Positions 6,756 to 14,144 of a stretch of DNA of 21,112 bases are shown here, piece after piece. A program made the position numbers and the translations under genes. The notes beneath the pieces were generated by a model that had not been told where the DNA came from, made no database searches, and saw only the letters and a list, made by a program, of their open reading frames with translations. The stretch lies in NCBI GenBank assembly GCA_036404255.1, contig DASWOP010000007.1:1-21112 (forward strand), given 5' to 3'. The stretch's first letter is position 1; each line of letters starts with the position of its first letter. The DNA is from JARLFX01 sp036404255 (lineage in GTDB: Bacteria; Acidobacteriota; Terriglobia; Terriglobales; Acidobacteriaceae).

Positions 6756-8885
6756 TCACAGCGCCTGGTTCAGCGCCTCCATCAGCTCCTCAATCGCCGT
6801 CACCGGAGGCATGCAGGTATTTCCGCTGCACACCACGGCGCAGCTCTTCCCCGTCTCAATCCCCGGCAGATGCGGCAGCGTCTCCGCCAGCGCAGGCGGC
6901 AACGAGCCAAGCTGGTCCCGCCGCAGCCGGATCACGCTCTTATTCACCGCGAACCGGGCCATCGCCACCGCCTCCAGCGCCCGCGCCTCAGCATCTTCAC
7001 CGATCACGCATATCTGCACCGGCGGTTGCGCCATGCGCTGCATCGCCAGTCCAAAGCTCCCCGCGTAGAGCCCGAAATGCTCCACCACGCCGCTGAAGCT
7101 CTCAATGGTGTCCTCAGCCTTCACCGTATAGTCGGCGCGCCCGCTCAGAGCCTCCATGCGCAGCAGCAGTGCTGCCGCCATCGGATTGCCCGCCGGTGTA
7201 GGCGTGTCCTGCAAAGGCTTCCGCCGCGCCGTCAACGCCCCCAGCACCGTCTCGCCCTCGATGGGCGCCTGCGTGTCGAAGAATCCGTCTCCCGTCGCAT
7301 CGTGGAACCGTGCCACCATGCTCTCCGTCAGCTCCGCCGCCGCGTTGTAATAGTGGATCTCCCCCGTACACTCCCACACATCCAGGCACGCATGCGCCAC
7401 GAACACATAGTCGTCCAGCATCCCGCTCACGCGCACCGCCGTCTGCACATCTCCGCCATACGCGATCACATGCGCCAGCCCAAGCGACTGGTTCCATCCC
7501 TCCGCCAGCACGCGGTCCAGCGATCTCTGCGCAAACTTCCGCACCTGCGGCATATCCAGCACGCGCCCCGCGGCGATATACGCCGAGATGCACATACCGT
7601 TCCATCCCACATAGATCGTCTTGTCCACATAAGGCGTGGGCCGCTTCAGCCGCGCGTCATACAGCTTGCGCCGCGCCCAGCCCACCGTCTCCATCACCTG
7701 TGCGGGCGTCAGTCCGGAGCGCTTGGCAATCTCCTCCGGCCCATACTTGATGTGCAGCACATTCTTCGCCGGATTGTGGTGCATGTCGCCGATCTCGCCA
7801 ATGTCGAAGTACGGTCCCGCCACGCCCAGTTCATCGCGGCTCAGCACCTCAGCCGCCTCGTCACGCGTCCACGTAAAGTAGTCGCCGTCGTCGTCCAGCG
7901 AGAAATCCGCGTCCTGCGATGCGTAGAACCCGCCACGCTCGCGGTCGCTCAGCCACTCATCCATCCACCGGATAATGTCCTTCGCCACCGCCGCGCACTC
8001 CGGCACCACAAACGTCTGGTAGGCATGCACATAATTTTTCAGCAGCTCCGAGTTGTCGTACGCCATCTTCTCGAAGTGCGGCACCACCCAGCGCTCGTCC
8101 ACCGAGTAGCGATGAAACCCGCCCGCCAGATGGTCATAGATGCCGCCGTTGGCCATCTTCTCCAGCGTGAGGAGCGCGGCCTCCTTCGCCTTCTCTGCTT
8201 CCATTTCATTACCGCTGCGCTGCGCAAAATCCATCAGCAGATCGATCGCCGCCGGATGCGGAAACTTCGGCTGCGAGCCAAACCCGCCATTGCGCGGATC
8301 GAACTGCTTCACGCACGCTTCTACAATCTTCTCCACCAGCTCCGGTCCCACGCTGCCGCCGCCCCCGCTGAAGCTCTCGTTGTACTCAATCGCCTGCATC
8401 ACGCTGCCGGCAGACTCATCCACTTCGGCCCTGCGATTTTTAAATGCATCCGCCATCGTCTGCAGCACCCGCTGGAAGCTTGGCCGCCCGTAGCGATCCT
8501 CCGGCGGAAAATACGTCCCGCCAAAGTAAGGCTTGCCCTCCGGCGTCAGAAACGCGGTCAGCGGCCATCCGCCCTGTCCCGCAATCGCAGCCACAGCCGC
8601 CTGGTAGCGAGTATCCACATCAGGGCGCTCGTCGCGGTCCACCTTCACTGCAATAAAGTTGTCGTTGATCAGCCGTGCCGTCGCCGGGTCCTCGTACGAC
8701 TCGCGGTCCATCACATGGCACCAATGGCACCACACGGCGCCAATATCCAGCAGGATCGGTTTGTTCTCCGCCGCCGCACGGCGAAAAGCCTCCGGCGACC
8801 ACTGGAACCACTGCACCGGCTGGTTCATCGCCGAGCGCAGGTAAGCAGAAGAGGAATGGGCAAGCGCGTTAGAGTGTTCGGCCAT
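6756..8885 (-). CDS. DUF255 thioredoxin-fold protein (YyaL/SPATA20 family)
   Basis: A 709-residue protein with an N-terminal thioredoxin-like domain (about 15-175) and a C-terminal (alpha/alpha)6-barrel-like region. The thioredoxin part shows AVWCHWCHVMDRESYED with Cys53 and Cys56 as the redox CxxC, then FIAVKVDRDERPDVD and GQGGWPLTAFLTPEGKPYFGGTYFP, all family hallmarks. The C-terminal part has GGIYDHLAGGFHRYSVDERW and PHFEKMAYDNS, also diagnostic. The family is widespread and often annotated as highly conserved protein with a thioredoxin domain. Its biochemical role is not settled. There is no signal peptide, so it is probably cytoplasmic. The start at 8885 is supported by the conserved domain beginning soon after and by a TAGACT -10-like hexamer eight bases upstream without a Shine-Dalgarno sequence. 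It is transcribed alone. Confidence 0.93.
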   Translation of the reverse strand: MAEHSNALAHSSSAYLRSAMNQPVQWFQWSPEAFRRAAAENKPILLDIGAVWCHWCHVMDRESYEDPATARLINDNFIAVKVDRDERPDVDTRYQAAVAAIAGQGGWPLTAFLTPEGKPYFGGTYFPPEDRYGRPSFQRVLQTMADAFKNRRAEVDESAGSVMQAIEYNESFSGGGGSVGPELVEKIVEACVKQFDPRNGGFGSQPKFPHPAAIDLLMDFAQRSGNEMEAEKAKEAALLTLEKMANGGIYDHLAGGFHRYSVDERWVVPHFEKMAYDNSELLKNYVHAYQTFVVPECAAVAKDIIRWMDEWLSDRERGGFYASQDADFSLDDDGDYFTWTRDEAAEVLSRDELGVAGPYFDIGEIGDMHHNPAKNVLHIKYGPEEIAKRSGLTPAQVMETVGWARRKLYDARLKRPTPYVDKTIYVGWNGMCISAYIAAGRVLDMPQVRKFAQRSLDRVLAEGWNQSLGLAHVIAYGGDVQTAVRVSGMLDDYVFVAHACLDVWECTGEIHYYNAAAELTESMVARFHDATGDGFFDTQAPIEGETVLGALTARRKPLQDTPTPAGNPMAAALLLRMEALSGRADYTVKAEDTIESFSGVVEHFGLYAGSFGLAMQRMAQPPVQICVIGEDAEARALEAVAMARFAVNKSVIRLRRDQLGSLPPALAETLPHLPGIETGKSCAVVCSGNTCMPPVTAIEELMEALNQAL

Positions 8886-8893
8886 ATCGAGAG

Positions 8894-8920
8894 AGTCTAC
8901 CTCACAGGCATCAATGTAAA
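8894..8920 (-). promoter_or_regulatory. Candidate promoter of the DUF255 gene, leaderless geometry
   Basis: On the minus strand TTTACA (8920-8915, 5 of 6 to TTGACA) precedes TAGACT (8899-8894, 4 of 6 to TATAAT) by 15 bases, slightly short. TAGACT ends eight bases before the ATG at 8885, so the transcript would start at about the start codon. Confidence 0.4.
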
Positions 8921-9011
8921 CGGTCTGCCGTCGAACCTGCGGGTATTAACTCACCAGCTTCGCCAAGGGCCTCTACTTTGTTTGTGGTTCCGCCACTAAT
9001 CTTTTTCTTTT

Positions 9012-9042
9012 GCCATTCCGCCACACCGTGGCGGAATCTGCT
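9012..9042. repeat. Family A intergenic repeat with perfect 10-bp stem
   Basis: ATTCCGCCAC (9015-9024) pairs perfectly with GTGGCGGAAT (9028-9037) around a three-base loop, followed by CTGCTT. The outer ATTCCGC/GCGGAAT arms match the copy at 6531, while the inner bases differ but still pair. This suggests that hairpin formation is conserved. Confidence 0.75.
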
Positions 9043-9074
9043 TTTCTACCCATGCCGCCAAAATCACCAACTGA

Positions 9075-9113
9075 AAGCGGGTGCCCCGGGTCTCGCTTCT
9101 GAGACCCGGGTTT
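9075..9113. repeat. Family B hairpin repeat, identical to 15592-15630
   Basis: All 39 bases are identical to 15592-15630. The core is CCCGGGTCTC (9085-9094), a loop GCTTCT, and GAGACCCGGG (9101-9110) followed by TTT on the plus strand. Here the T side does not face the end of a plus-strand gene, so an ordinary terminator role is not supported for this copy. Confidence 0.85.
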
Positions 9114-9161
9114 CCACCGCAGCACAATCTCATCTACCCCACAAATCCTGAGCCGGCACAC

Positions 9162-9226
9162 GAAGTGGGTGCCCCATACATCGCAGCCTCATCGCGATGT
9201 GTAGGACATTCGAGCAAAGCTCGAAT
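9162..9226. repeat. Family C double hairpin beginning GAAGTGGGTGCCCC
   Basis: It shares the GAAGTGGGTGCCCC head with family B but then differs. A 9-bp stem ATACATCGC/GCGATGTGT (9176-9184 with 9194-9202, one G-T pair) is followed by a perfect 8-bp stem ATTCGAGC-AAA-GCTCGAAT (9208-9226). It lies 24 bases beyond the M20 peptidase stop codon and could form structure at the 3' end of that messenger. There is no T-run on the minus-strand side. Confidence 0.7.
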
Positions 9227-9250
9227 CGCTCCTGCCCATATCTCCGGCCT

Positions 9251-10276
9251 CTACTGCACCAGCTTCGTCGCCACATCCACATACAGCTTCACCGCGTCCA
9301 GCAATTCCTTCTTCGCCAGCTTCTCTTCGCGAGTATGCGCCACATGGATCGATCCCGGCCCCAGCAGCAGCGGCTCGCCCCAGTTCGTCAGCGATGGGAT
9401 ATCCGTAGAGAACTTCGCAATCATCGTCTCCAGCCCCTCAATCTTCCGCATGCGGACAAACGGCAGATCCAGGCTGAAGTTCACATCCGCGCGGGCTCCT
9501 ACTGTCTTCACGATCAGGTCCTTCACTCCCTGCGATGGCCCCACGGTACGCACCAGCAGATGCGCCTCCGCCTTATCCGCCACCACGTTGGGCGCGCGTC
9601 CACCCTCCAGCGTGCCAATGTTCAGCGTCGTGTCGCCCGCCTCCGGCTCGATCGGCAGCGGCAGCGCCAGCAGATCGTTCAGTGCGGCCACCAGCTTGTC
9701 GATGGCCGACTCCCCCAGCTCCGGATACGCTGAATGCGCCAGCTTCCCCTTCGCCCGAATCTCCACCCGCAGCGCGCCCTTGGAAGCCAGCGCCAGCCGG
9801 TTATCCGTCGGTTCGCCATTGATCAAAAACTTCGAGCCCTTGGGATTCTTATTCGCCACAATCGCCCCAGCCGAATCCCGTTCCTCGCCCACCACAAACA
9901 GCATTCCGACCTTCACCCCAGCCGTGCACAACTGCTCGGCAGCGGCAACCTGCGCCGCGATGATGCCCTTGGCATCGCACGTCCCCCGCCCATACATAAA
10001 CTCGTCATCTTCGGTAAACCCGAAGTACGGCGGCACCGTATCCATATGCGTGGAGAGCACCACATCCGGCGTCACTCCCGGCAGCGCAGCATACACGTTG
10101 AACCTCTCGCCCTTACCCGCGGCAGGCGAATCAGGCTGCGCCACCGCCATCTTCTCCACTGCATACTTCTGCTTGCCTAGAAATTCATACAGAAACGCGC
10201 CGGCCGCGCCCTCGTTATAGGTGGTGGAATCGATATTCACAAGTTCGCGAGTCAACTGCACAGGATCGATTAGCAT
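9251..10276 (-). CDS. M20-family metallopeptidase / deacylase (ArgE/DapE/CPG2-like)
   Basis: Cytoplasmic zinc-dependent hydrolase of the family that cleaves N-acyl amino acids or small peptides. The 341-residue protein has the full metal set: His77 and the following Asp79 in LSTHMDTVPP, bridging Asp101 in YGRGTCDAKG, the catalytic Glu131 and zinc ligand Glu132 in VVGEERDSAG, Glu155 in INGEPTDN, and the last His314 in GSIHVAHTREE. The lid/dimerisation domain occupies about 165-275 (SKGALRVEIRAKGKLAHSAYPE). I chose the ATG at 10276, with GAAGG four bases upstream, over an upstream ATG at 10333 that adds 19 residues unlike the family. It may be an acetylornithine or succinyl-diaminopimelate type deacylase, but no biosynthetic neighbours support a specific substrate. 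It is divergent from the alpha/beta hydrolase. Confidence 0.9.
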   Translation of the reverse strand: MLIDPVQLTRELVNIDSTTYNEGAAGAFLYEFLGKQKYAVEKMAVAQPDSPAAGKGERFNVYAALPGVTPDVVLSTHMDTVPPYFGFTEDDEFMYGRGTCDAKGIIAAQVAAAEQLCTAGVKVGMLFVVGEERDSAGAIVANKNPKGSKFLINGEPTDNRLALASKGALRVEIRAKGKLAHSAYPELGESAIDKLVAALNDLLALPLPIEPEAGDTTLNIGTLEGGRAPNVVADKAEAHLLVRTVGPSQGVKDLIVKTVGARADVNFSLDLPFVRMRKIEGLETMIAKFSTDIPSLTNWGEPLLLGPGSIHVAHTREEKLAKKELLDAVKLYVDVATKLVQ

Positions 10277-10286
10277 GATGCCTTCA

Positions 10287-10292
10287 AGGATA
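10287..10292 (-). promoter_or_regulatory. Candidate -10 element (TATCCT) for the M20 peptidase
   Basis: TATCCT on the minus strand (4 of 6 to TATAAT) ends ten bases before the ATG at 10276, giving a leader of about three bases. No convincing -35 is visible. A weak GAAGG could alternatively serve as a ribosome-binding site on a longer transcript. Confidence 0.3.
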
Positions 10293-10445
10293 CCCCACCC
10301 AAATTCCACAAATCCGGGTGTCCGCCGCGCCAACGCCCGTGGGCTTACCGTTGAGCACCGTGCAGCCCGTCATCTTCACCGTCTTGGGTCCGTGAAACGT
10401 GCATAAGTTCCCACGGGTATCCAAGCCTTCCTGTTCCCGTGCAAC

Positions 10446-10451
10446 TACAAT
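10446..10451 (+). promoter_or_regulatory. Candidate -10 element (TACAAT) of the alpha/beta hydrolase, leaderless geometry
   Basis: TACAAT ends six bases before the ATG at 10458, exactly the spacing seen at the Lrp/AsnC gene. No Shine-Dalgarno sequence and no good -35 are seen. Confidence 0.45.
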
Positions 10452-10457
10452 GAATAC

Positions 10458-11141
10458 ATGGCGATACTGCAACTTCAGAACATCGATCTCCGGGGTCCCT
10501 CTGGGCGTCTTGAAGCCCTCCTCAACACCGGTCGCGACAACGCGCCCTTCACCGCTCTGGTCTGCCATCCTCACCCGCCCAGCGGAGGCACCATGCACAC
10601 CAAAGCGGTCTATCACGCCATGAAGGCATTCAACCGCTTCGGCATCCCCGTGCTGCGCTTCAACTTCCGCGGCACCGGCCTCAGTGAAGGCACCTTCGAC
10701 GATGCCCGCGGCGAGCTGGACGACACCCGCGCCGCCCTCGACTGGCTCGCCGCCAACCTCCACAAACCCATCCTCTGCGCCGGCTTCTCCTTCGGCGCCT
10801 ACGTCGCCCTGCGCGCCGCCTGCTCCGATCCCCGTGTCCACGCCCTCATCGGCCTCGGCCTGCCCGTCAGCGCTGCCGGCCGCGACTACAGCTACAGCTT
10901 CCTGACCGGATGCACCCAGCCCAAGCTCTTCATCAGCGGCGACCACGACGAATTCTCCCCCCGCGCCGTCCTCGAACCCATGGTCGCCGCCGCTCCCGAC
11001 CCTAAAAAGATCGTCTGGATTCCCGGCTCCGATCATTTTTTCTTCGGCACACCCGATTCTCCAGCATCCAAACTAGATACCATGCGCCACGCCATGGAAG
11101 ACTGGCTCGCCACCACCTTCCCGGAGCTCACAACCGCGTAA
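10458..11141 (+). CDS. Alpha/beta hydrolase (KANL3/TEX30 and dienelactone-hydrolase-like)
   Basis: Probable cytoplasmic serine hydrolase of 227 residues with no signal peptide. HPHPPSGGTMHTKAVYH (37-53) matches the oxyanion/HPHP motif of this small-hydrolase group. RFNFRGTGLSEG (67-78) follows, then the nucleophile elbow GFSFG with Ser111, the acid in SGDHDEF (Asp162 or Asp164) and the catalytic His193 in GSDHFFFG. The chain length is typical. The physiological substrate is not known for this group. The sensor kinase gene starts 51 bases downstream on the same strand, but a separate -10-like element precedes it, so a shared transcript is possible but not shown. Confidence 0.88.
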   Translation: MAILQLQNIDLRGPSGRLEALLNTGRDNAPFTALVCHPHPPSGGTMHTKAVYHAMKAFNRFGIPVLRFNFRGTGLSEGTFDDARGELDDTRAALDWLAANLHKPILCAGFSFGAYVALRAACSDPRVHALIGLGLPVSAAGRDYSYSFLTGCTQPKLFISGDHDEFSPRAVLEPMVAAAPDPKKIVWIPGSDHFFFGTPDSPASKLDTMRHAMEDWLATTFPELTTA

Positions 11142-11170
11142 TCTGGCTGCTCGAAATGCCCGGTCGCGCT

Positions 11171-11176
11171 TACACT
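11171..11176 (+). promoter_or_regulatory. Candidate -10 element (TACACT) upstream of the sensor kinase
   Basis: TACACT (4 of 6 to TATAAT) lies 16 bases before the ATG at 11193, which would give a leader of about ten bases. No Shine-Dalgarno sequence precedes the ATG. The kinase could also be read from the upstream hydrolase gene. Confidence 0.3.
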
Positions 11177-11192
11177 GGTAGCAGCCATTTCA

Positions 11193-14144
11193 ATGCCGAA
11201 GTCCTATCAAATCCGCATCACCGCTGTCGTGCTCGCCGTGCTTACGGTGGGTGCCTGCGTCCTCGCGGTCATGAACTTCAACGCGGAAAATGACTTCGAC
11301 CAGCCCACCGACGGTGCCTGGTGGGTAGAATCCGCCACTCCAGCGACCCAGGCCGGCCTCATCGCTCAGCGCATCCCATCCAACTCCCCCGCTGCCCGTG
11401 CCGGCATCAAGCGTGGAGACATCCTCGTCGCCATCAACGAGCACCCCACCCCGCGCCTCGCCCCTCTCATGCGCGAGGTCTACCACGTCGGCATCTACCA
11501 CAAAGCCACTTATACCCTGCTGCGCGCAGACCGCGAGCTTGGCAACACCGTCAAACTCGATACCCAGGTCATCCTCGAATCCCGCGACCGCAGCATCAAC
11601 CAGGGCTTCCGCCTCATCGCGCTGGTCTATCTCTGCATCGGACTCTACGTCCTCTTCCGTCGCTGGACCGCGCCCAAATCCACCCACTTCTATCTCTTCT
11701 GCCTCTTCTCGTTCGTGCTCTGTTCGTTTAAATACACGGGGGAATTCGGCCAGCTCGACTGGATCGTCTACTGGAGCAACATCGCCGCGCAGGCGCTGCA
11801 ACCGGCGCTTCTGCTGCACTTCGCCGCCACCTTCACCGATGAACGCACCGAAGAGCCCACCAGTCTGGGCATGCGCCTGCTCATCAGCATCATCTATCTT
11901 CCGGGCATCTGCCTGGCTGCGCTGCAGGGTTTTGCGCTCTACCTCTGGTCTGCCACGGAGACGCTGCAGCACCGGCTCGACCAGATCGGCGTCGGCTATC
12001 TTGCGCTCTACTACGTGCTCGCCGGCATCGTCTTCTTCGCCAGCTACCGCCGCACCCACTCGCCTCTGCGCCGCCAGCAGTTGAAGTGGCTTACCCGCGG
12101 CACCCTGCTCGCCGTCACGCCCTTCACGCTCTTCTACGTGATCCCCTTCCTGGCCGATGTCGATGTACCCGACCTCCTGACCAAGGTGGCCGTAGCCGCG
12201 CTGGTCTTTCTGCCACTTACCTTCAGCTACGCCATCGTCCGCTACCGGCTGATGGATGTGGACCTCATCTTCAAGCGCGGCGTCACCTACACGCTCACCG
12301 CCGCCGCCGTCGTCGGTCTCTACTTCGGCTTCGTCGCCGGGCTGGCGGAAGCCGTCCACTCGCGCTTGCCCTGGACCGGCAAATGGGGCCTGTTCGCCGC
12401 CATTATCATTACCGCTCTGCTCTTCGACCCCATCAAGCGCGCTATCCAGGCCCGCGTTGACCGGCTCTTCGAACAGAAGCGTTACGACTATCGCGAAACC
12501 CTCATCCAGTTTGGCCGCGGCGTCACCTCGCAGACCGACCTGCACGCCCTCGTCAACTCCATCGTCGAACGCCTCACCCAAACGCTTCTGGTTGGCCGCA
12601 TCGCCGTCTTCGTCGCGCAGGACAGCGACGATCTGCGCACCCGGTTTACCCTCGAAGGCGCACACGGCATTCCCGAGAACATTGTCGGGGAGATCAAGCA
12701 TCTGGACCTGAACTTCCTGCAATTTGACGGTCGCGGCGACGGTTCGCACATCTTCCTCGAGAATCCCCAGCAGGTTCTGCACCTGCCGGATTCGCAGCGC
12801 AATGCCGCCGGGCTCCTCGATCTCAACTACTATCTCCCCTGTCGCGTGCAGGATCGTGACACCCAGCGCACCATCGCCGTCATCGGCCTCGGCCGCACCA
12901 TCGGCGGCGACTTCCTCTCCAGCGAAGACGTTGAGCTGCTCGAATCGCTCGCCTCCTACGTTGGCATCGCCATTCAGAATGCACGCCTCTACTCCACCCT
13001 TGAGCGCAAGATCATCGAATTCGAGCGGCTGAAAGAGTTCAACGAAAATATCGTCGAATCCATCAACATCGGCATCTTCGCCGTTGACCTCGACGACCGC
13101 ATCGAGAGCTGGAACGCTCAGATGGAAGTCATGTACGCCCTGCCCCGCGCAGAGGCACTGCGCCAGCCGCTCGCCGAAGTCTTGACGCCGGAGTTCCTCT
13201 CCGAGTTCCATCGCGTCAAAGATCAGCCCGGTGTCCACAATCTATACAAGTTCCGCCTCACCGCGCGCTCCGGCGAGTCCCGCATCGCCAACATCGCCAT
13301 CGCCCCGCTGGTCACGCGAGACTTCACCATCGTGGGTCGCATCCTGCTCATGGAAGACATTACCGGACGCATGGAGCTGGAAGGGCAGCTCGCGCAGGCG
13401 GAAAAACTCTCATCCATCGGCCTGCTTGCCGCCGGCGTGGCGCACGAGGTCAATACTCCCCTCGCCGTCATCTCTTCGTACACCCAGATGCTGAACAAGC
13501 AGGCGCGCAACGACGCAACGCTCGCCCCTCTGCTCGAAAAGATTACCCAGCAGACCTTCCGAGCATCCGAGATCGTCAACGGCCTGCTGAACTTCTCGCG
13601 CACCAGCGGCACGGCCTTCACCAGCGTAGACCTCAACCGCATCATCCATGACACGCTCACGCTGCTCGAGCACCAGTTCAAGACCGGGCAGATTGAGGTC
13701 GAAACCGATCTCGCAGAATCTCTGCCCACCGTGAACGGCAACCAGGGCAAGCTGCAGCAGGTCATGCTCAACCTCTTCCTCAACGCCAAAGACGCCATCA
13801 TCGGCGGCAAACCCGGCGGCGGAACCCTCCGGGTCACCACCAGCCTGCGCGGCGAAACCGTTGTGCTGGAGATCGCAGACACGGGCGACGGCATCTCGCC
13901 GGAGAACATGCTGCGCATCTACGATCCCTTTTTCACCACCAAGAGCACGCCGCGCAACGGTCAGAGCAAGGGCACGGGCCTTGGCCTCGCCGTTACCTAC
14001 GGCATCATCCAGGAACATTCCGGCAAGATCTCCGTCCAGAGCGCTGTTGGCGAAGGCACCAGCTTCCACCTTGAGTTCCCTGTAACCCGCGACGCCCCAG
14101 CCGCCGCGCCCGTAAATGGCAACAGGAGTCCGATTAATGTCTGA
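11193..14144 (+). CDS. Membrane sensor histidine kinase: PDZ, multi-TM, GAF, PAS, HisKA, HATPase
   Basis: A 983-residue hybrid-domain sensor. Helix 8-28 is followed by a PDZ-like domain (about 40-125, with SPAARAGIKRGDILVAINEHP), which would be periplasmic. About eight or nine further hydrophobic segments lie between 139 and 412. A GAF-like domain spans about 430-600, a helical linker about 600-620 and a PAS domain about 615-725. The HisKA helix carries phospho-acceptor His751 in LLAAGVAHEVNTPLAVISSY. The ATP-binding domain has the N box (Asn864 in NLFLNAKDA), the G1 box DTGDGI (896-901) and the G2 box GTGLGL (927-932). It overlaps the response-regulator gene by eight bases, so the two form a cognate pair. 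The signal is unknown. The PDZ suggests binding of exposed protein C-termini in the periplasm, and the GAF and PAS domains add cytoplasmic inputs. There is no receiver domain of its own. Confidence 0.92.
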   Translation: MPKSYQIRITAVVLAVLTVGACVLAVMNFNAENDFDQPTDGAWWVESATPATQAGLIAQRIPSNSPAARAGIKRGDILVAINEHPTPRLAPLMREVYHVGIYHKATYTLLRADRELGNTVKLDTQVILESRDRSINQGFRLIALVYLCIGLYVLFRRWTAPKSTHFYLFCLFSFVLCSFKYTGEFGQLDWIVYWSNIAAQALQPALLLHFAATFTDERTEEPTSLGMRLLISIIYLPGICLAALQGFALYLWSATETLQHRLDQIGVGYLALYYVLAGIVFFASYRRTHSPLRRQQLKWLTRGTLLAVTPFTLFYVIPFLADVDVPDLLTKVAVAALVFLPLTFSYAIVRYRLMDVDLIFKRGVTYTLTAAAVVGLYFGFVAGLAEAVHSRLPWTGKWGLFAAIIITALLFDPIKRAIQARVDRLFEQKRYDYRETLIQFGRGVTSQTDLHALVNSIVERLTQTLLVGRIAVFVAQDSDDLRTRFTLEGAHGIPENIVGEIKHLDLNFLQFDGRGDGSHIFLENPQQVLHLPDSQRNAAGLLDLNYYLPCRVQDRDTQRTIAVIGLGRTIGGDFLSSEDVELLESLASYVGIAIQNARLYSTLERKIIEFERLKEFNENIVESINIGIFAVDLDDRIESWNAQMEVMYALPRAEALRQPLAEVLTPEFLSEFHRVKDQPGVHNLYKFRLTARSGESRIANIAIAPLVTRDFTIVGRILLMEDITGRMELEGQLAQAEKLSSIGLLAAGVAHEVNTPLAVISSYTQMLNKQARNDATLAPLLEKITQQTFRASEIVNGLLNFSRTSGTAFTSVDLNRIIHDTLTLLEHQFKTGQIEVETDLAESLPTVNGNQGKLQQVMLNLFLNAKDAIIGGKPGGGTLRVTTSLRGETVVLEIADTGDGISPENMLRIYDPFFTTKSTPRNGQSKGTGLGLAVTYGIIQEHSGKISVQSAVGEGTSFHLEFPVTRDAPAAAPVNGNRSPINV
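14124..14128 (+). promoter_or_regulatory. Ribosome binding site AGGAG deciding the regulator start
   Basis: AGGAG lies eight bases before the ATG at 14137, inside the end of the kinase gene. It supports 14137 over the in-frame ATG at 14116, which lies upstream of it. Confidence 0.7.

Larger units (their letters stand above)
8886..9250. other. Gene-free interval rich in palindromic repeats
   Basis: These 365 bases separate two minus-strand genes: the 3' end of the M20 peptidase and the 5' end of the DUF255 gene. I see no coding potential. The interval holds one family A repeat (9012-9042), one family B hairpin (9075-9113), one family C double hairpin (9162-9226) and the DUF255 promoter (8894-8920). 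It is the densest repeat cluster in the window. Confidence 0.75.

Noticed and set aside
6690..8999. A 769-codon open frame on the plus strand opposite the DUF255 gene
   Set aside because: Its product is dominated by Arg, His, Leu and Pro, the usual reverse-frame composition of a GC-rich gene, and it runs through the convergent terminator and past both ends of the real gene.
9075..9113. Family B copy as terminator of the M20 peptidase gene
   Set aside because: The T-run is on the plus-strand side only, while the peptidase is read on the minus strand. The sequence after the hairpin on that strand has no T-run.
11190..13238. A 682-codon open frame on the minus strand opposite the sensor kinase
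   Set aside because: It is acidic, low-complexity and has no domain hallmarks. The kinase on the other strand has complete motifs. Long antisense frames are expected where third positions are nearly always C or G.
14116..14136. Upstream ATG at 14116 for the response regulator
   Set aside because: The AGGAG ribosome-binding site lies after this ATG and is correctly spaced for 14137.
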